Shown piece by piece: positions 1 to 9,392 of a stretch of 64,000 bases of DNA. The stretch is taken from positions 3,029,001 to 3,093,000 of the forward strand of contig NZ_CP140706.1 in the NCBI RefSeq assembly GCF_034555375.1, given 5' to 3'. A program made the translations under genes and the position numbers. The DNA comes from Pseudomonas sp. B33.4. Lineage in GTDB: Bacteria; Pseudomonadota; Gammaproteobacteria; Pseudomonadales; Pseudomonadaceae. The notes under the pieces are model-generated. The model saw nothing but the letters and a program-made list of their open reading frames with translations, made no database searches and had not been told where the DNA came from. Position 1 is the stretch's first letter; every line of letters begins with the position of its first letter.

Positions 1-1450
1 CCTTGCCGCCCGGTGAGCTCAGGGTTTTGAAGGTGCTGCGGGTCTTGTTTGCCGGCAGGTCGTAGGGGACGACGTTTTCCTTGTGGTACAGGCAACCGGT
101 GACCAGTGGCTGATCGGGATCGCCTTCAAGGAAGGTGACGAGGACTTCCATGCCGATGCGCGGGATGGCGATGCCGCCGTACGCGGCGCCGGCCCAGCCG
201 CTGGCGACGCGCATCCAGCAGGTGGTTTTGTCGTTGGACTGACCGTCGCGGTCCCAGTGGAATTGCACTTTGATGCGGCCGTATTGGTCGCAGTGGATTT
301 CTTCGCCTGCGGGGCCGGTGACGACGGCGGTCTGGCTGCCGAGGACTTTTGGTTTCGGGTGTTCAAGGGCAGGGCGGTAGTGCGCGTCCCACGGGGTGGC
401 GAGGAAGCTGTTGCGGTAGCCCTGGTGGAAATCGCTTTTGTTATCGGTGACGTCGCTGGTGACGTTTTCGCCGAGCACTTGCGGTTGTTTGCCTTCGTGG
501 AAGACTTCCAGCAGCAGCCACAGGTCGTTCCACTCGGCGCGCGGGTGTTCGGCCAGCGTCAGGAAATGGCCGCTGGTGAGGGTCGGCTCGTCACCTTTGC
601 CTTCGGCGAGTTTGTAGTCGCTGCGATGGCGTTCGAGGGCGCGGGTGGAAAGGAACTTGCCGCGCTCGCGGGTGGTGAAGCGGCCGGGGTAGTCGTAGTC
701 CTCGAGGTCCGGGGCGAACTCGGTTTTGACCGCGCCTTCGGGGAGGATCTTTGGTTTCTCAAAGTCGTAGTCGCGGCGGCTGACGCGGGTGGTGCGGGTT
801 TCCAGGCGCAGGTTGAAGCGTTTGATCACCGGTTTGTCGGCGGCCATGCCGGAGTCTTGCTGGTAGCTCACCGGTTTCAGCTTGCGGAACACGGTCTGGT
901 CGTCGCCAAACACCAGTTTGTGGCCGCTGCTGCTGTGCTGGAAGTGGAAGTGAATACCTTCTTCCTCGCACAGGCGCTGGATGAAATGCAGGTCGGATTC
1001 GTCGTACTGCACGCAGTATTCGCGTTCCGGGTACTCGGCGCCGAGCTGGAAGCTGTAGGCGTCGGCGAGGATGCCGCGATCTTCCAGGACCTGAGCGATG
1101 ATCTTCGGTACGGTCAGTTGCTGGAAAATCTGCTGATCATGGTTGTGCCGCAGGTAGGCCAGTTGTGGCACCAGGCTGAGGCTGTAACGGGTCAGGGTCT
1201 TGCCGGAGTCGCCTTGCTCGATGCGATAGACCAGACCGTGGATCTTGCCTTCGCCGGTCGGGCCGAAAGTCAGGACGCCGGGCTTGTGCAACAGCTCTTC
1301 GAGTTTGAGGTCGGGGCGGGCGCTGACGAGTTCGAGGTCGAAACGGAACGGTTGGTTGAGGGCTTCGCGACCGGTGAAGCTGAGGACTTGCAGGTCGGCG
1401 TTGGCGCCTTCAAGCGTGAGGGTGATGTGGGTTGCGTTGGCGTCCAGCAT
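1..1450 (-). CDS. vgrG: Type VI secretion tip protein VgrG (3' end cut by window edge)
   Basis: The reverse frame is open from an ATG at 1450 to position 1, giving about 483 residues with no stop, so the C-terminus lies outside the window. VgrG forms the trimeric spike of the type VI secretion tail. The first ~300 residues follow the gp27-like part: an N-terminus reading MLDANATHITLTLEG, the motif YPEREYCVQYDESDLHFIQR, and CEEEGIHFHF. The gp5-like OB domain follows, with DQYGRIKVQFHWDRDG and, near the edge, RIGMEVLVTFLEGDPDQPLVTG. These are standard VgrG signatures (seen in sequence, family knowledge). Whether it carries a C-terminal effector extension cannot be seen. No T6SS core gene is in the window, so this is probably the start of an orphan vgrG island running to the left. 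Upstream of the ATG are two ACGGA repeats and an AAGG, so the ribosome site is only moderate. Confidence 0.95.
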   Translation of the reverse strand, partial: MLDANATHITLTLEGANADLQVLSFTGREALNQPFRFDLELVSARPDLKLEELLHKPGVLTFGPTGEGKIHGLVYRIEQGDSGKTLTRYSLSLVPQLAYLRHNHDQQIFQQLTVPKIIAQVLEDRGILADAYSFQLGAEYPEREYCVQYDESDLHFIQRLCEEEGIHFHFQHSSSGHKLVFGDDQTVFRKLKPVSYQQDSGMAADKPVIKRFNLRLETRTTRVSRRDYDFEKPKILPEGAVKTEFAPDLEDYDYPGRFTTRERGKFLSTRALERHRSDYKLAEGKGDEPTLTSGHFLTLAEHPRAEWNDLWLLLEVFHEGKQPQVLGENVTSDVTDNKSDFHQGYRNSFLATPWDAHYRPALEHPKPKVLGSQTAVVTGPAGEEIHCDQYGRIKVQFHWDRDGQSNDKTTCWMRVASGWAGAAYGGIAIPRIGMEVLVTFLEGDPDQPLVTGCLYHKENVVPYDLPANKTRSTFKTLSSPGGK

Positions 1451-1824
1451 GCCTTGAATTCCGTCCGTTGAATAAGCAGGGGACGGATGATGGAGGATTA
1501 AGCGGCCTCGTTCAAGGCACAAAAGCCGTAGGTCTGGCAGGTTTGCGGTATAGGGAAAACCCTTAGATGGGGTGTTTGGCCCAATGAAACCGGGCGGTTT
1601 GTGCGAATCGGTGCTCACTGCCGGCAACTTTTCCCACGACCCTGAGTAGAAGAATCATCAGTCAGATTCAGACTAAAGTCGCCTGTAGCACGTCAAAGCC
1701 ATCTGCCATCATTGCCGTTCACCCCTGCGTGTTCACTTTCTCCTGGCTCAATCTGACCCGGGACGGGAGCTATTTTTCTGGCTTGTTGCGCGCTTGCGCA
1801 AACGCTGCATTGTTGGAGTTTTTC
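1451..1824. promoter_or_regulatory. Divergent intergenic region vgrG / OprD porin
   Basis: This 374-base gap must hold the promoters of the reverse-strand vgrG and the forward porin gene. The only structure found is an inverted repeat, TTGCGC-GCTT-GCGCAA at 1786-1801, lying between the likely promoter zone and the porin ribosome site (TTGGAG at 1813-1818). It could be an operator or a leader hairpin. No promoter hexamers were convincing by eye. Confidence 0.4.
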
Positions 1825-3126
1825 ATGCGTCCCCCATTTCCCCTCATCACCCCGCGCCAGTCGTTTGGCTTCGGAGCCTTTGTGCTGTGCGCAGGTTTTA
1901 CCGCACAGGTTCAGGCCAGCGGATTTTTTGAAGACACCACGGCGAAAATCGAATCGCGCACGGTGTACTTCAACCGCGATTTCCGTGATGGGAGCACCTC
2001 GAACGCTCAGGGCGCCTCCAAGCGTGAAGAGTCGGCACAGGGCTTTATTCTCAACCTGCAATCGGGCTACACCGACGGTACCGTGGGTTTCGGTATCGAT
2101 GCGCTGGGCATGCTCGGCTTTCAACTCGATTCCAGCCCGGACCGCAGCAACAGCGGCTTGTTGCCCTCCAGCGGCAACGACCCGCGCGGCTCGAAAGGGC
2201 AATACGCAAAAATGGGTCTGACCGCCAAGGTCAAGGTTTCGGGCACGGTGCTGAAGTACGGCGCGCTGCTGCCGGATCTGCCGCTGCTGAAATACAACGA
2301 CGGTCGTTTGCTGCCGACCATGTTCAATGGCGCGATGCTCAATTCTAAAGAGGTGAAAGACCTGACCTTCATGGCCGCGCGCCTGGACAAGTACACCGCG
2401 CGCGATTCCACCGACTCGCAAGATATCCGCGTGCACTGCAAGAACAAGCGCTACGCCTGCAACACCACCGCCGATCATTTCGACATGTACGGCTTCGACT
2501 ACAAGATCAATGATCGTCTGACCGCGCAGTATCACTACGCCGAACTGGAAGACATCTATCGTCAGCACTTCGTCGGGCTGCTGGGTAATCAACCGTTAGC
2601 TGGCGGTGTACTTAAAGCAGATCTGCGGGTGCTGAAAAGTGCCGACAGCGGCGATGCCAAGGCCGGTTCCATCGATAACCGGGCGTTGAGCGGCATGCTC
2701 TCTTACGCGCACAGCGGTCACACCTTCAGCGCCGGCTGGCAGCGCATGAACGGCGACAACTCGATGCCGTATCTGGATGGCAGTAACCCGTATCTGGTCA
2801 ACTATGTGCAGGTCAACGACTTCGCCGCTGCGCAGGAACGTTCCTGGCAACTGCGTTATGACTATGACTTCAAGGCCATTGGTATTAATGGTTTGAGCTT
2901 CCTGACCCGTTATGTGAACGGTGACCACATCAAGGTGTTGGGCAGTGATCAGGAAGGCAAGGAGTGGGAACGCGACAGCGAGTTGAAGTATGTGATTCAG
3001 ACGGGCACGTTCAAGGATGTGAGTCTGCGTTTGCGTAATGCGACGTATCGCACCAACTATGAGAAGTTTGCCCGGGATGTGGATGAGACACGGTTGATTG
3101 TGAGTTATAGCTTTTCGGTGTTGTAG
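1825..3126 (+). CDS. OprD-family outer membrane porin
   Basis: A 433-residue protein of the OprD (OccD/OccK) family of substrate-specific 18-strand porins in the Pseudomonas outer membrane, which take up amino acids, dipeptides or small carboxylates. The ATG at 1825 is chosen over an in-frame one 96 bases upstream because it follows TTGGAG and starts a good signal peptide ending near VQAS. The mature start SGFFEDTTAKIESRTVYFNRDFRD, the GFGIDALGMLGFQLDSS segment, the KYGALLPDLPLL motif and the C-terminal aromatic-rich strand ending YSFSVL are family hallmarks. A Cys pair about eight residues apart (HCKNKRYAC) sits in a predicted loop and could form a disulfide. The substrate cannot be told from sequence alone. 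It is a single gene, closed downstream by a REP pair. Confidence 0.92.
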   Translation: MRPPFPLITPRQSFGFGAFVLCAGFTAQVQASGFFEDTTAKIESRTVYFNRDFRDGSTSNAQGASKREESAQGFILNLQSGYTDGTVGFGIDALGMLGFQLDSSPDRSNSGLLPSSGNDPRGSKGQYAKMGLTAKVKVSGTVLKYGALLPDLPLLKYNDGRLLPTMFNGAMLNSKEVKDLTFMAARLDKYTARDSTDSQDIRVHCKNKRYACNTTADHFDMYGFDYKINDRLTAQYHYAELEDIYRQHFVGLLGNQPLAGGVLKADLRVLKSADSGDAKAGSIDNRALSGMLSYAHSGHTFSAGWQRMNGDNSMPYLDGSNPYLVNYVQVNDFAAAQERSWQLRYDYDFKAIGINGLSFLTRYVNGDHIKVLGSDQEGKEWERDSELKYVIQTGTFKDVSLRLRNATYRTNYEKFARDVDETRLIVSYSFSVL

Positions 3127-3153
3127 GTCTTGGATGTGTAGTGCTTGATCGGG

Positions 3154-3254
3154 CGCTATCGCGAGCAGGCTCACTCCTACAGGGGATCTTCAGTGGACGC
3201 GGATATCGTGTTCGACATTGATCCATTGTAGGAGTGAGCCTGCTCGCGATGAGG
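3154..3254. repeat. REP pair (type GTAGGAGTGAGCCTGCTCGCGAT)
   Basis: Two inverted copies of a Pseudomonas REP: one reverse at about 3154-3184, one forward at about 3227-3254, each with the arm GTAGGAGTGAGCCTGCTCGC. They lie between the ends of the forward porin gene and the reverse lipoprotein gene, the usual place for such REPIN-like doublets, and may act as a bidirectional transcript end. Confidence 0.9.
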
Positions 3255-3269
3255 CCCTTGAAGTCACCG

Positions 3270-3890
3270 TTACAACCAATGCCAGAACCGGCTCCAGAAC
3301 CCCCGATTCAAATCGTCCTTGCACCCGGCATATTGCCGCGCATATACATCCGAGCGGTTCTGCACTTTGCGCGCCGTTGGCATCAGCCAGGCTTTGCTCG
3401 CGTAAGTCTTGTTGCGGAAGCCGCCCCAGCCTTCGTGGTAGTTGAGGTACTGGTTATAGGCGTCGTACTTGTAGACGCCGTTGATCGAATAGGTTTTGTC
3501 CATGTACCAGCCGACAAAGTCGATGGCGTCGTCGAAGTCTTCGCGATCGGCTCCGCTGCGGCCGGTGCTTTTCTGGTAATCGGCCCAGACTTCATCCTTG
3601 GCTTGCGCATAACCTGAAGCGGTCGACACGCGGCCCCACGGGATCACCCACAGCAGGTATTTGCGCGGGGTCTTGGCGTCGTAGCGGTAGCCGGATTCCT
3701 GATACATGATCGCGAAGGGCACCTGAATCGGCACGCCCCAGCGTTTTTGCGTGACTTGCGCAGCGTCGTACCAGTCGCTTTTTTCCCGGAAGATTTCGCA
3801 GATGTCTTCCGGCGAGCGGGGCGGCGAGGTGCCGCACCCGCTCAGTAGCGTTGCCAGTGTCAGTAGTCCAAGCGTCTGCCCGTAATTCAA
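3270..3890 (-). CDS. Lytic-transglycosylase-like lipoprotein
   Basis: A 206-residue predicted lipoprotein. The signal peptide ends in the lipobox LLSGC with Cys19 as acylation site. The body carries IMYQESGYRYDA around Glu65, matching the catalytic Glu-Ser motif of SLT-type transglycosylases, and a later aromatic YNQYLNYHEGWGGF that resembles the substrate-groove segment. It would cleave peptidoglycan glycan strands from the inner face of the outer membrane. The only usable start is TTG at 3890: an in-frame stop lies two codons upstream and no ATG precedes the signal peptide. It stands alone between a REP pair and the polyol operon. Family assignment is by motif; the protein is shorter than classical Slt or MltC and could be a cell-wall-binding relative without activity. 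Confidence 0.75.
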   Translation of the reverse strand: MNYGQTLGLLTLATLLSGCGTSPPRSPEDICEIFREKSDWYDAAQVTQKRWGVPIQVPFAIMYQESGYRYDAKTPRKYLLWVIPWGRVSTASGYAQAKDEVWADYQKSTGRSGADREDFDDAIDFVGWYMDKTYSINGVYKYDAYNQYLNYHEGWGGFRNKTYASKAWLMPTARKVQNRSDVYARQYAGCKDDLNRGFWSRFWHWL

Positions 3891-3935
3891 AAGCCGTTAT
3901 CCCGTCGTGCGCAAAAAGGCCGACAGTCTACGCGC

Positions 3936-4874
3936 TCAGCTCAATTGGTGACGATAGGGCAGATCCGGGCCGGTCTTGCTGCAGGTCAGCGCGGCGGCTT
4001 GCACGGCGAACCTGAGCATGGCGTCGATCTGCTCGCGGGCGAGTTGCTGAACGCCTTCGACCGAGTCCAGACCGTGCTCGGTCAGCCAGGTGATCAACGC
4101 GGCCTGGAAGGTGTCGCCCGCGCCAACGGTGTCGGCAATCTTTACCGAGGCTGCCGGGACTGACCATGTGCCGTGTTGGCGGCTGAACACGGTGGCGCCG
4201 TCGCCGCCCCGGGTGAGGAAGACGATCTGGCAGCGTTGTTCGAGCCAGCCTTCGATCACGCGTTGCGGGTCCTGTTCGGGATAGAGCAGGCTCAAGTCTT
4301 CGTCGCTGACCTTGATCAGATCGGCGAGCGGCACCAGCGTCGCGATGCGCTCACGCCACAGGTCGATGTTCGGCTCGGGATTGAGGCGCACGTTCGGGTC
4401 GAGGGTGATCAGGCGTTTGCCGCTTTCACGCTGCACCAGGGTCAGCAAGGTGTCGCCGATCGGCTGCACCACCAGCGAGAACGAGCCGATATGCAGACCA
4501 CGCACCTCGGGGCCCAGTGTCGGCAGATGCGCAAGACTCAGTTGCCGATCGGCACAGCCTTCACCACGAAAGCTGTAGTGCGGCGAGCCATTGGCACCGA
4601 CGGCGACCATGGCCAGCGTGGTCGGCGCGGCGAACTCCACCAGATAGTCCGGGCACACGCCTTCGTCCTGCAGCACTTGCTGCAAGCGGCGGCCGAGGTA
4701 GTCGGTGGACAGCCCGCCAAACAAGGCCGAGTCCACGCCCAGACGGCGCAAACCGACAGCGACGTTGAACGGCGAGCCGCCGGCAATCGCCTTGAAATTC
4801 ACTTTCGAGGCCAGACCACTGGCATCGTCTTCACTGAAAAAATCAAACAGGGCTTCGCCACACACCAAATACAT
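3936..4874 (-). CDS. mtlZ: Fructokinase of the polyol operon (PfkB family)
   Basis: A 312-residue PfkB/ribokinase-family sugar kinase, expected to phosphorylate the fructose made by mannitol dehydrogenase. The ATG at 4874 (MYLVCGEALFDFFSED) is chosen over an upstream in-frame ATG because it follows an AGAG ribosome site and lies 13 bases past the stop of the xylulokinase gene. Family motifs seen: GGSPFNVAVGLRRLG near the N-terminus, LDPNVR in the middle, and the anion-hole/catalytic signature DTVGAGDTFQAALI near the C-terminus, whose GAGD aspartate is the catalytic base. It is the last gene of the mtl operon, as in the published P. fluorescens mtlEFGKDYZ order. No terminator was evident in the short gap to the lipoprotein gene. 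Confidence 0.93.
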   Translation of the reverse strand: MYLVCGEALFDFFSEDDASGLASKVNFKAIAGGSPFNVAVGLRRLGVDSALFGGLSTDYLGRRLQQVLQDEGVCPDYLVEFAAPTTLAMVAVGANGSPHYSFRGEGCADRQLSLAHLPTLGPEVRGLHIGSFSLVVQPIGDTLLTLVQRESGKRLITLDPNVRLNPEPNIDLWRERIATLVPLADLIKVSDEDLSLLYPEQDPQRVIEGWLEQRCQIVFLTRGGDGATVFSRQHGTWSVPAASVKIADTVGAGDTFQAALITWLTEHGLDSVEGVQQLAREQIDAMLRFAVQAAALTCSKTGPDLPYRHQLS

Positions 4875-4887
4875 AATTGTTTGCTCT

Positions 4888-6384
4888 TTATAGGGTTGCG
4901 ACATGCTGTTGATAGCGTTCATAGGCCTGCTGGAACGCCGCGACGTTGACGGCAATCGGCAGGGTTTCGCTGCTGGAATCGAGTTTCACGCAGCGCTGGC
5001 ACAGGTCGGCGAGGGTGTCTTCGTGGCCGTTCGACCAGGATTTGCACCACGCCGCTTGTATCGCCGCGCCGAGGGCGGCAGCTTCGCTTTGTTCGGTGCA
5101 GATCACTGGGGTGTTCATGATGTCGGCGACGATCTGCCGCCACACCGCGCTTTTCGAACCGCCGCCGATCAGGCAAATGCTGCGGCTTTGTAAACCATTG
5201 TGGCGGAGCAAATCCAGCCCGTAGCGCAAACCGAAGGTGGTGCCTTCGACAGCGGCGCGGCAGAGGTTGGCCTGTGTCAGGTTATCCAGCGTCAAACCGT
5301 GCAGGCTGCCGGTGGCGTGGGGCAGGGCGGGGACGCGTTCGCCGTTGAGGAACGGCAGCATGCTCACGCCGTTAGCGCCGATGGGGGCCTGGGCGACGAG
5401 CTCGTTGAACTGCTGCAGATCGAGGTCGAACAGCTCACGAATCGCGCCGGTGGCGTTGGTCAGGTTCATGGTGCAGATCAGCGGCAACCAACCGCCACTC
5501 GACGAGCAGAACGTCGCAACCGAGGCGTCCGGGCTGACTTTCGGCACTTCGGAATAGGCGTACACCGTGCCGGAGGAGCCGAGGCTCATGGTGATCGCGC
5601 CGGGCTGAATATTGCCGGTGCCGATGGCGCCCATCATGTTGTCGCCGCCACCGCTGGAGACCAGCGCATTGGGGTTGATGCCGAGGTGTTCGGCAATCGC
5701 CGGGAGGAGGGTGCCGACTGATTGGTGCGCGTCGATCAACTCCGGTAAAGCTGCTTGCAGGCGTCCGCTGGCGTCGATGTCGCGCAGCAGTTGCAAGTCC
5801 CATTGGCGGGTGCGCACGTTGAAATAGCCGGTGCCGGAAGCGTCGCCGTATTCGCTGCAGGCGCGGCCGGTGAGCCAGAAGTTCAGGTAGTCGTGGGGCA
5901 GCAGGATGCGTGCGATGCGCGAGAACACTACGGGGTGTTGTTCTTTGGTCCAGAGCAGTTTCGACACGGTGTAGCCTGGGGCGATGACCACGCCGAGGCG
6001 TTCCAGTGAACCTTTTTCACCGCCCAGATGAGTCAGCAGACGGTCGTTTTCGGCGCTGGTTTCGGTGTCGCACCAGAGCTTGGCCGGGCGCAGCACTTCA
6101 CCTTGATCATCGAGCAGGACCAGACCGTGTTGCTGGCCGGAGACGCCGATGCCGAGGATCGACTGGCCATCGACATTCGCCGCCAGCAGGGCGCTGCGGG
6201 TGGCGAGGGTGAAGGCTTCCAGCCATTGCTGGGTGTCTTGTTCGCGGCGGCCGTTGGCGCCGCTGATCATCGTGTGGGCGGCGGCGCCCTGGCCGAGGAC
6301 TTGACCGGTCGCGGCGTCGAGGATGATGGCTTTGGTGCCTTGGGTGCCGCAGTCGATGCCCAGGAAGAGTTGTTGTGTTGTCAT
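4888..6384 (-). CDS. mtlY: Xylulokinase of the polyol operon (FGGY family)
   Basis: A 498-residue FGGY carbohydrate kinase that phosphorylates D-xylulose, the product of D-arabitol oxidation by the operon's dehydrogenase. The N-terminal phosphate-binding motif LGIDCGTQGTKAII, the SGQQHGLVLLD segment (catalytic-site region of xylulokinases), the GGGDNMMGAIGTG loop and the C-terminal GGGSKSAVWRQIVADI motif all match XylB. Length is normal for the family. It follows mtlD after an unusually long 290-base gap filled with repeats, and is 13 bases before mtlZ, with which it is likely translated from one message. Confidence 0.95.
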   Translation of the reverse strand: MTTQQLFLGIDCGTQGTKAIILDAATGQVLGQGAAAHTMISGANGRREQDTQQWLEAFTLATRSALLAANVDGQSILGIGVSGQQHGLVLLDDQGEVLRPAKLWCDTETSAENDRLLTHLGGEKGSLERLGVVIAPGYTVSKLLWTKEQHPVVFSRIARILLPHDYLNFWLTGRACSEYGDASGTGYFNVRTRQWDLQLLRDIDASGRLQAALPELIDAHQSVGTLLPAIAEHLGINPNALVSSGGGDNMMGAIGTGNIQPGAITMSLGSSGTVYAYSEVPKVSPDASVATFCSSSGGWLPLICTMNLTNATGAIRELFDLDLQQFNELVAQAPIGANGVSMLPFLNGERVPALPHATGSLHGLTLDNLTQANLCRAAVEGTTFGLRYGLDLLRHNGLQSRSICLIGGGSKSAVWRQIVADIMNTPVICTEQSEAAALGAAIQAAWCKSWSNGHEDTLADLCQRCVKLDSSSETLPIAVNVAAFQQAYERYQQHVATL

Positions 6385-6422
6385 GTTTGAACCATTCGGG
6401 GTGTGGTGAAGATCAAGAGCTT

Positions 6423-6672
6423 ACCCCCTCACCCCAGCCCTCTCCCCCAAGGGGGCGAGGGGGAAGGGAGCCGATCGGGGGCTGTTCAAAATTTGAGTTT
6501 GACTCCGGATATCTCAATCAGGTGCTGTTCAAAATCTGAGTTCGACTGCGGTTCTCTCAAACCGGAGCTGTTCAAAACCTGAGTTCAACTCCGGACTTTC
6601 AGGTCGATGTAAGGCGCACAAACCACTCGGTCAGTCCCCTCTACCTCCGGGAGAGGGCTAGGGTGAGGGGCT
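6423..6672. repeat. Inverted C/G-rich arms flanking a 43-bp tandem triplet
   Basis: Three direct repeats begin at 6481, 6524 and 6567, an exact 43-base period, each opening with GCTGTTCAAAA and then a TGAGTTYRACT box. They are enclosed by C/G-rich arms in opposite orientation: CCCCTCACCCCAGCCCTCTC at about 6425-6444 and GAGAGGGCTAGGGTGAGGGG at 6652-6671. The left arm is itself followed by a local hairpin (CCCCC-AA-GGGGG). The whole block fills the mtlD-mtlY gap inside the operon. Confidence 0.9.
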
Positions 6673-6674
6673 TT

Positions 6675-8147
6675 TCAATCCAGAATCCGCTGCAAAGTCC
6701 GCGTCACACCGTCCTCGCGCAAGCTATTGCAGCACCACTCAAACGCCGCCACAAACTCCGCCGAACGCGGAATCGCCGTGCCAAAAATCTCCTCGACCGC
6801 CAACAACCGCTGCGTAATTAAAGCATCGTCCGCCACCAACGCCTGAAAAAACGCCGCGCGTGGATCAGGAATCGAATAGGTATCACCATTCTCATCCACA
6901 CCCTTCAAATACAACGCCCACGCCGCCACCACCAACGCCGCCCGTTTGGTCTCCTGCCCATCGGCAATCAACCGGTTGATGGTCGGAATGGTGAACTTGG
7001 GAAACTTCGACGAACCGTCCGAACACACCCGCTCCAGTTGATCGGCAATCGCCTGATTGGAAAACCGCGCCACCAGGGTGTTTTTGTAATCCGTCAGATC
7101 AATGCCCGGCACCGGCGCCAGTTGCGGGGTCACGTCGAGATCCATGTAGGCGCGCATATAACGCACGAACAGCGGATCGTTCATGGTCTCGTGCACAAAC
7201 CGGTAGCCCTTCAAAAAGCCCAGATACGTCAGCGCGAGGTGGCTGCCGTTGAGCAATTTGATCTTCATTTCTTCGTAGGGCGAAACATCATTGGTGAACT
7301 GCACGCCAACCTTTTCCCAGGCCGGGCGACCGTTGACGAATTTGTCCTCCAGCACCCATTGCACGAACGGCTCGCAGACCACCGGCCAGGCATCGTCGAC
7401 GCTGTGTTTATCGGCCAGTTGCAGGCGATGCGCGGTGCTGGTCATCGGCGTGATGCGGTCGACCATGGCGTTGGGGAAACTGACGTTGGCGTCGATCCAG
7501 CTGCACAGGTTGCTATTGCGCAGCGTGGCAAATGCCAGTAGCGCCTTGCGCGTCACCGCGCCGTTATGCGGCAGGTTATCGCAAGACATCACGGTAAACG
7601 CCGGGATGCCCGCCGCCCGGCGTTTTTCCAGGGCTGCACACAAGAAACCGAACACGGTTTTCGGGTTGTCCGGGTGGGCCAGATCATGCTGAATCTGCGG
7701 CAAGTGCGCCATGAATTCGCCGTTGCTGTCGTCGATGCAATAACCGCCCTCGGTGATGGTCAGCGAGACGATGCGGATCTGTGGGTCGGCGAGTTTGTCG
7801 ATCAACGCCTGAGTGCCGTCCTCGGCCAGCAGCATGTCGCGAATCGCACCGATCACGCGGACTTCGGTGTCGTCGCTGTCACCGAGTTCGAACAGCGTGA
7901 ACAGATAATCCTGTTCCTTGAGATCGTCGCGGGCGCGGCGGTCTTCGGCGCGCAGGCCGACGCCGCAAATGGCCCAGTCGAGGGCTTCGCCGGTGTTCAT
8001 CAAGGCATCGGTGTAATACGCCTGATGCGCGCGATGGAAACCGCCGACGCCGATGTGGGCGATGCCTTGACGGGTGTCGCTGAGTTTGTAGGCCGGCAGT
8101 TGCACTTCGCTGGCCAGACGATGGAGGTTCTGTTGGTTGAGTTTCAT
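6675..8147 (-). CDS. mtlD: Mannitol 2-dehydrogenase (polyol long-chain dehydrogenase)
   Basis: A 490-residue NAD-dependent polyol dehydrogenase, oxidising mannitol to fructose and, in the characterised P. fluorescens enzyme, arabitol to xylulose and sorbitol to fructose. The N-terminal nucleotide-binding stretch IAHIGVGGFHRAHQAYY, the SCDNLPHNG motif, and the catalytic-lysine region around EMKIKLLNGSHLALTYLG are typical of the long-chain mannitol dehydrogenase family. Length equals the family norm. It lies 15 bases after mtlK, and the ATG at 8147 is preceded by GGAG-like AACTCCCG in the reverse sense (reads CGGGAGTT on the message reverse complement), supporting the start. The gene is followed by the repeat-filled gap before mtlY. 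Confidence 0.96.
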   Translation of the reverse strand: MKLNQQNLHRLASEVQLPAYKLSDTRQGIAHIGVGGFHRAHQAYYTDALMNTGEALDWAICGVGLRAEDRRARDDLKEQDYLFTLFELGDSDDTEVRVIGAIRDMLLAEDGTQALIDKLADPQIRIVSLTITEGGYCIDDSNGEFMAHLPQIQHDLAHPDNPKTVFGFLCAALEKRRAAGIPAFTVMSCDNLPHNGAVTRKALLAFATLRNSNLCSWIDANVSFPNAMVDRITPMTSTAHRLQLADKHSVDDAWPVVCEPFVQWVLEDKFVNGRPAWEKVGVQFTNDVSPYEEMKIKLLNGSHLALTYLGFLKGYRFVHETMNDPLFVRYMRAYMDLDVTPQLAPVPGIDLTDYKNTLVARFSNQAIADQLERVCSDGSSKFPKFTIPTINRLIADGQETKRAALVVAAWALYLKGVDENGDTYSIPDPRAAFFQALVADDALITQRLLAVEEIFGTAIPRSAEFVAAFEWCCNSLREDGVTRTLQRILD

Positions 8148-8162
8148 CGGGAGTTCTCGAAA

Positions 8163-9266
<1,104 letters not shown>

Positions 9267-9298
9267 GATGATGGGCCTCCGCAATGTTGTTTTTTTAA

Positions 9299-9382
9299 GA
9301 TCAAAAGATCGCAGCCTGCGGCAGCTCCTACAGGGGGACGGCATGCTTTATGTAGGAGCTGCCGAAGGCTGCGATCTTTTGC
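9299..9382. repeat. REP pair (type GCAGCTCCTAC) within the mtl operon
   Basis: Two inverted copies of the other REP type of this genome, GATCGCAGCCTGCGGCAGCTCCTAC reading forward at about 9300-9333 and its inverse at 9350-9381 (one copy has TTCGGC in place of TGCGGC). The pair fills the mtlG-mtlK gap, inside the operon. Confidence 0.92.
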
Positions 9383-9392
9383 TTTTCAATCT

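Noticed and set aside
83..1471. 462-codon forward frame opposite vgrG
   Set aside because: The reverse strand is a clear VgrG. High GC with strong third-position bias leaves long open frames opposite real genes; the forward product shows no family motifs.
1729..1824. Upstream extension of the porin gene from an ATG at 1729
   Set aside because: It would bury the signal peptide; the ATG at 1825 has a good ribosome site.
6481..6609. 43-bp triplet as a CRISPR fragment
   Set aside because: The repeats are back to back, with diverged second halves and no constant repeat/variable spacer split, and no cas genes are near.
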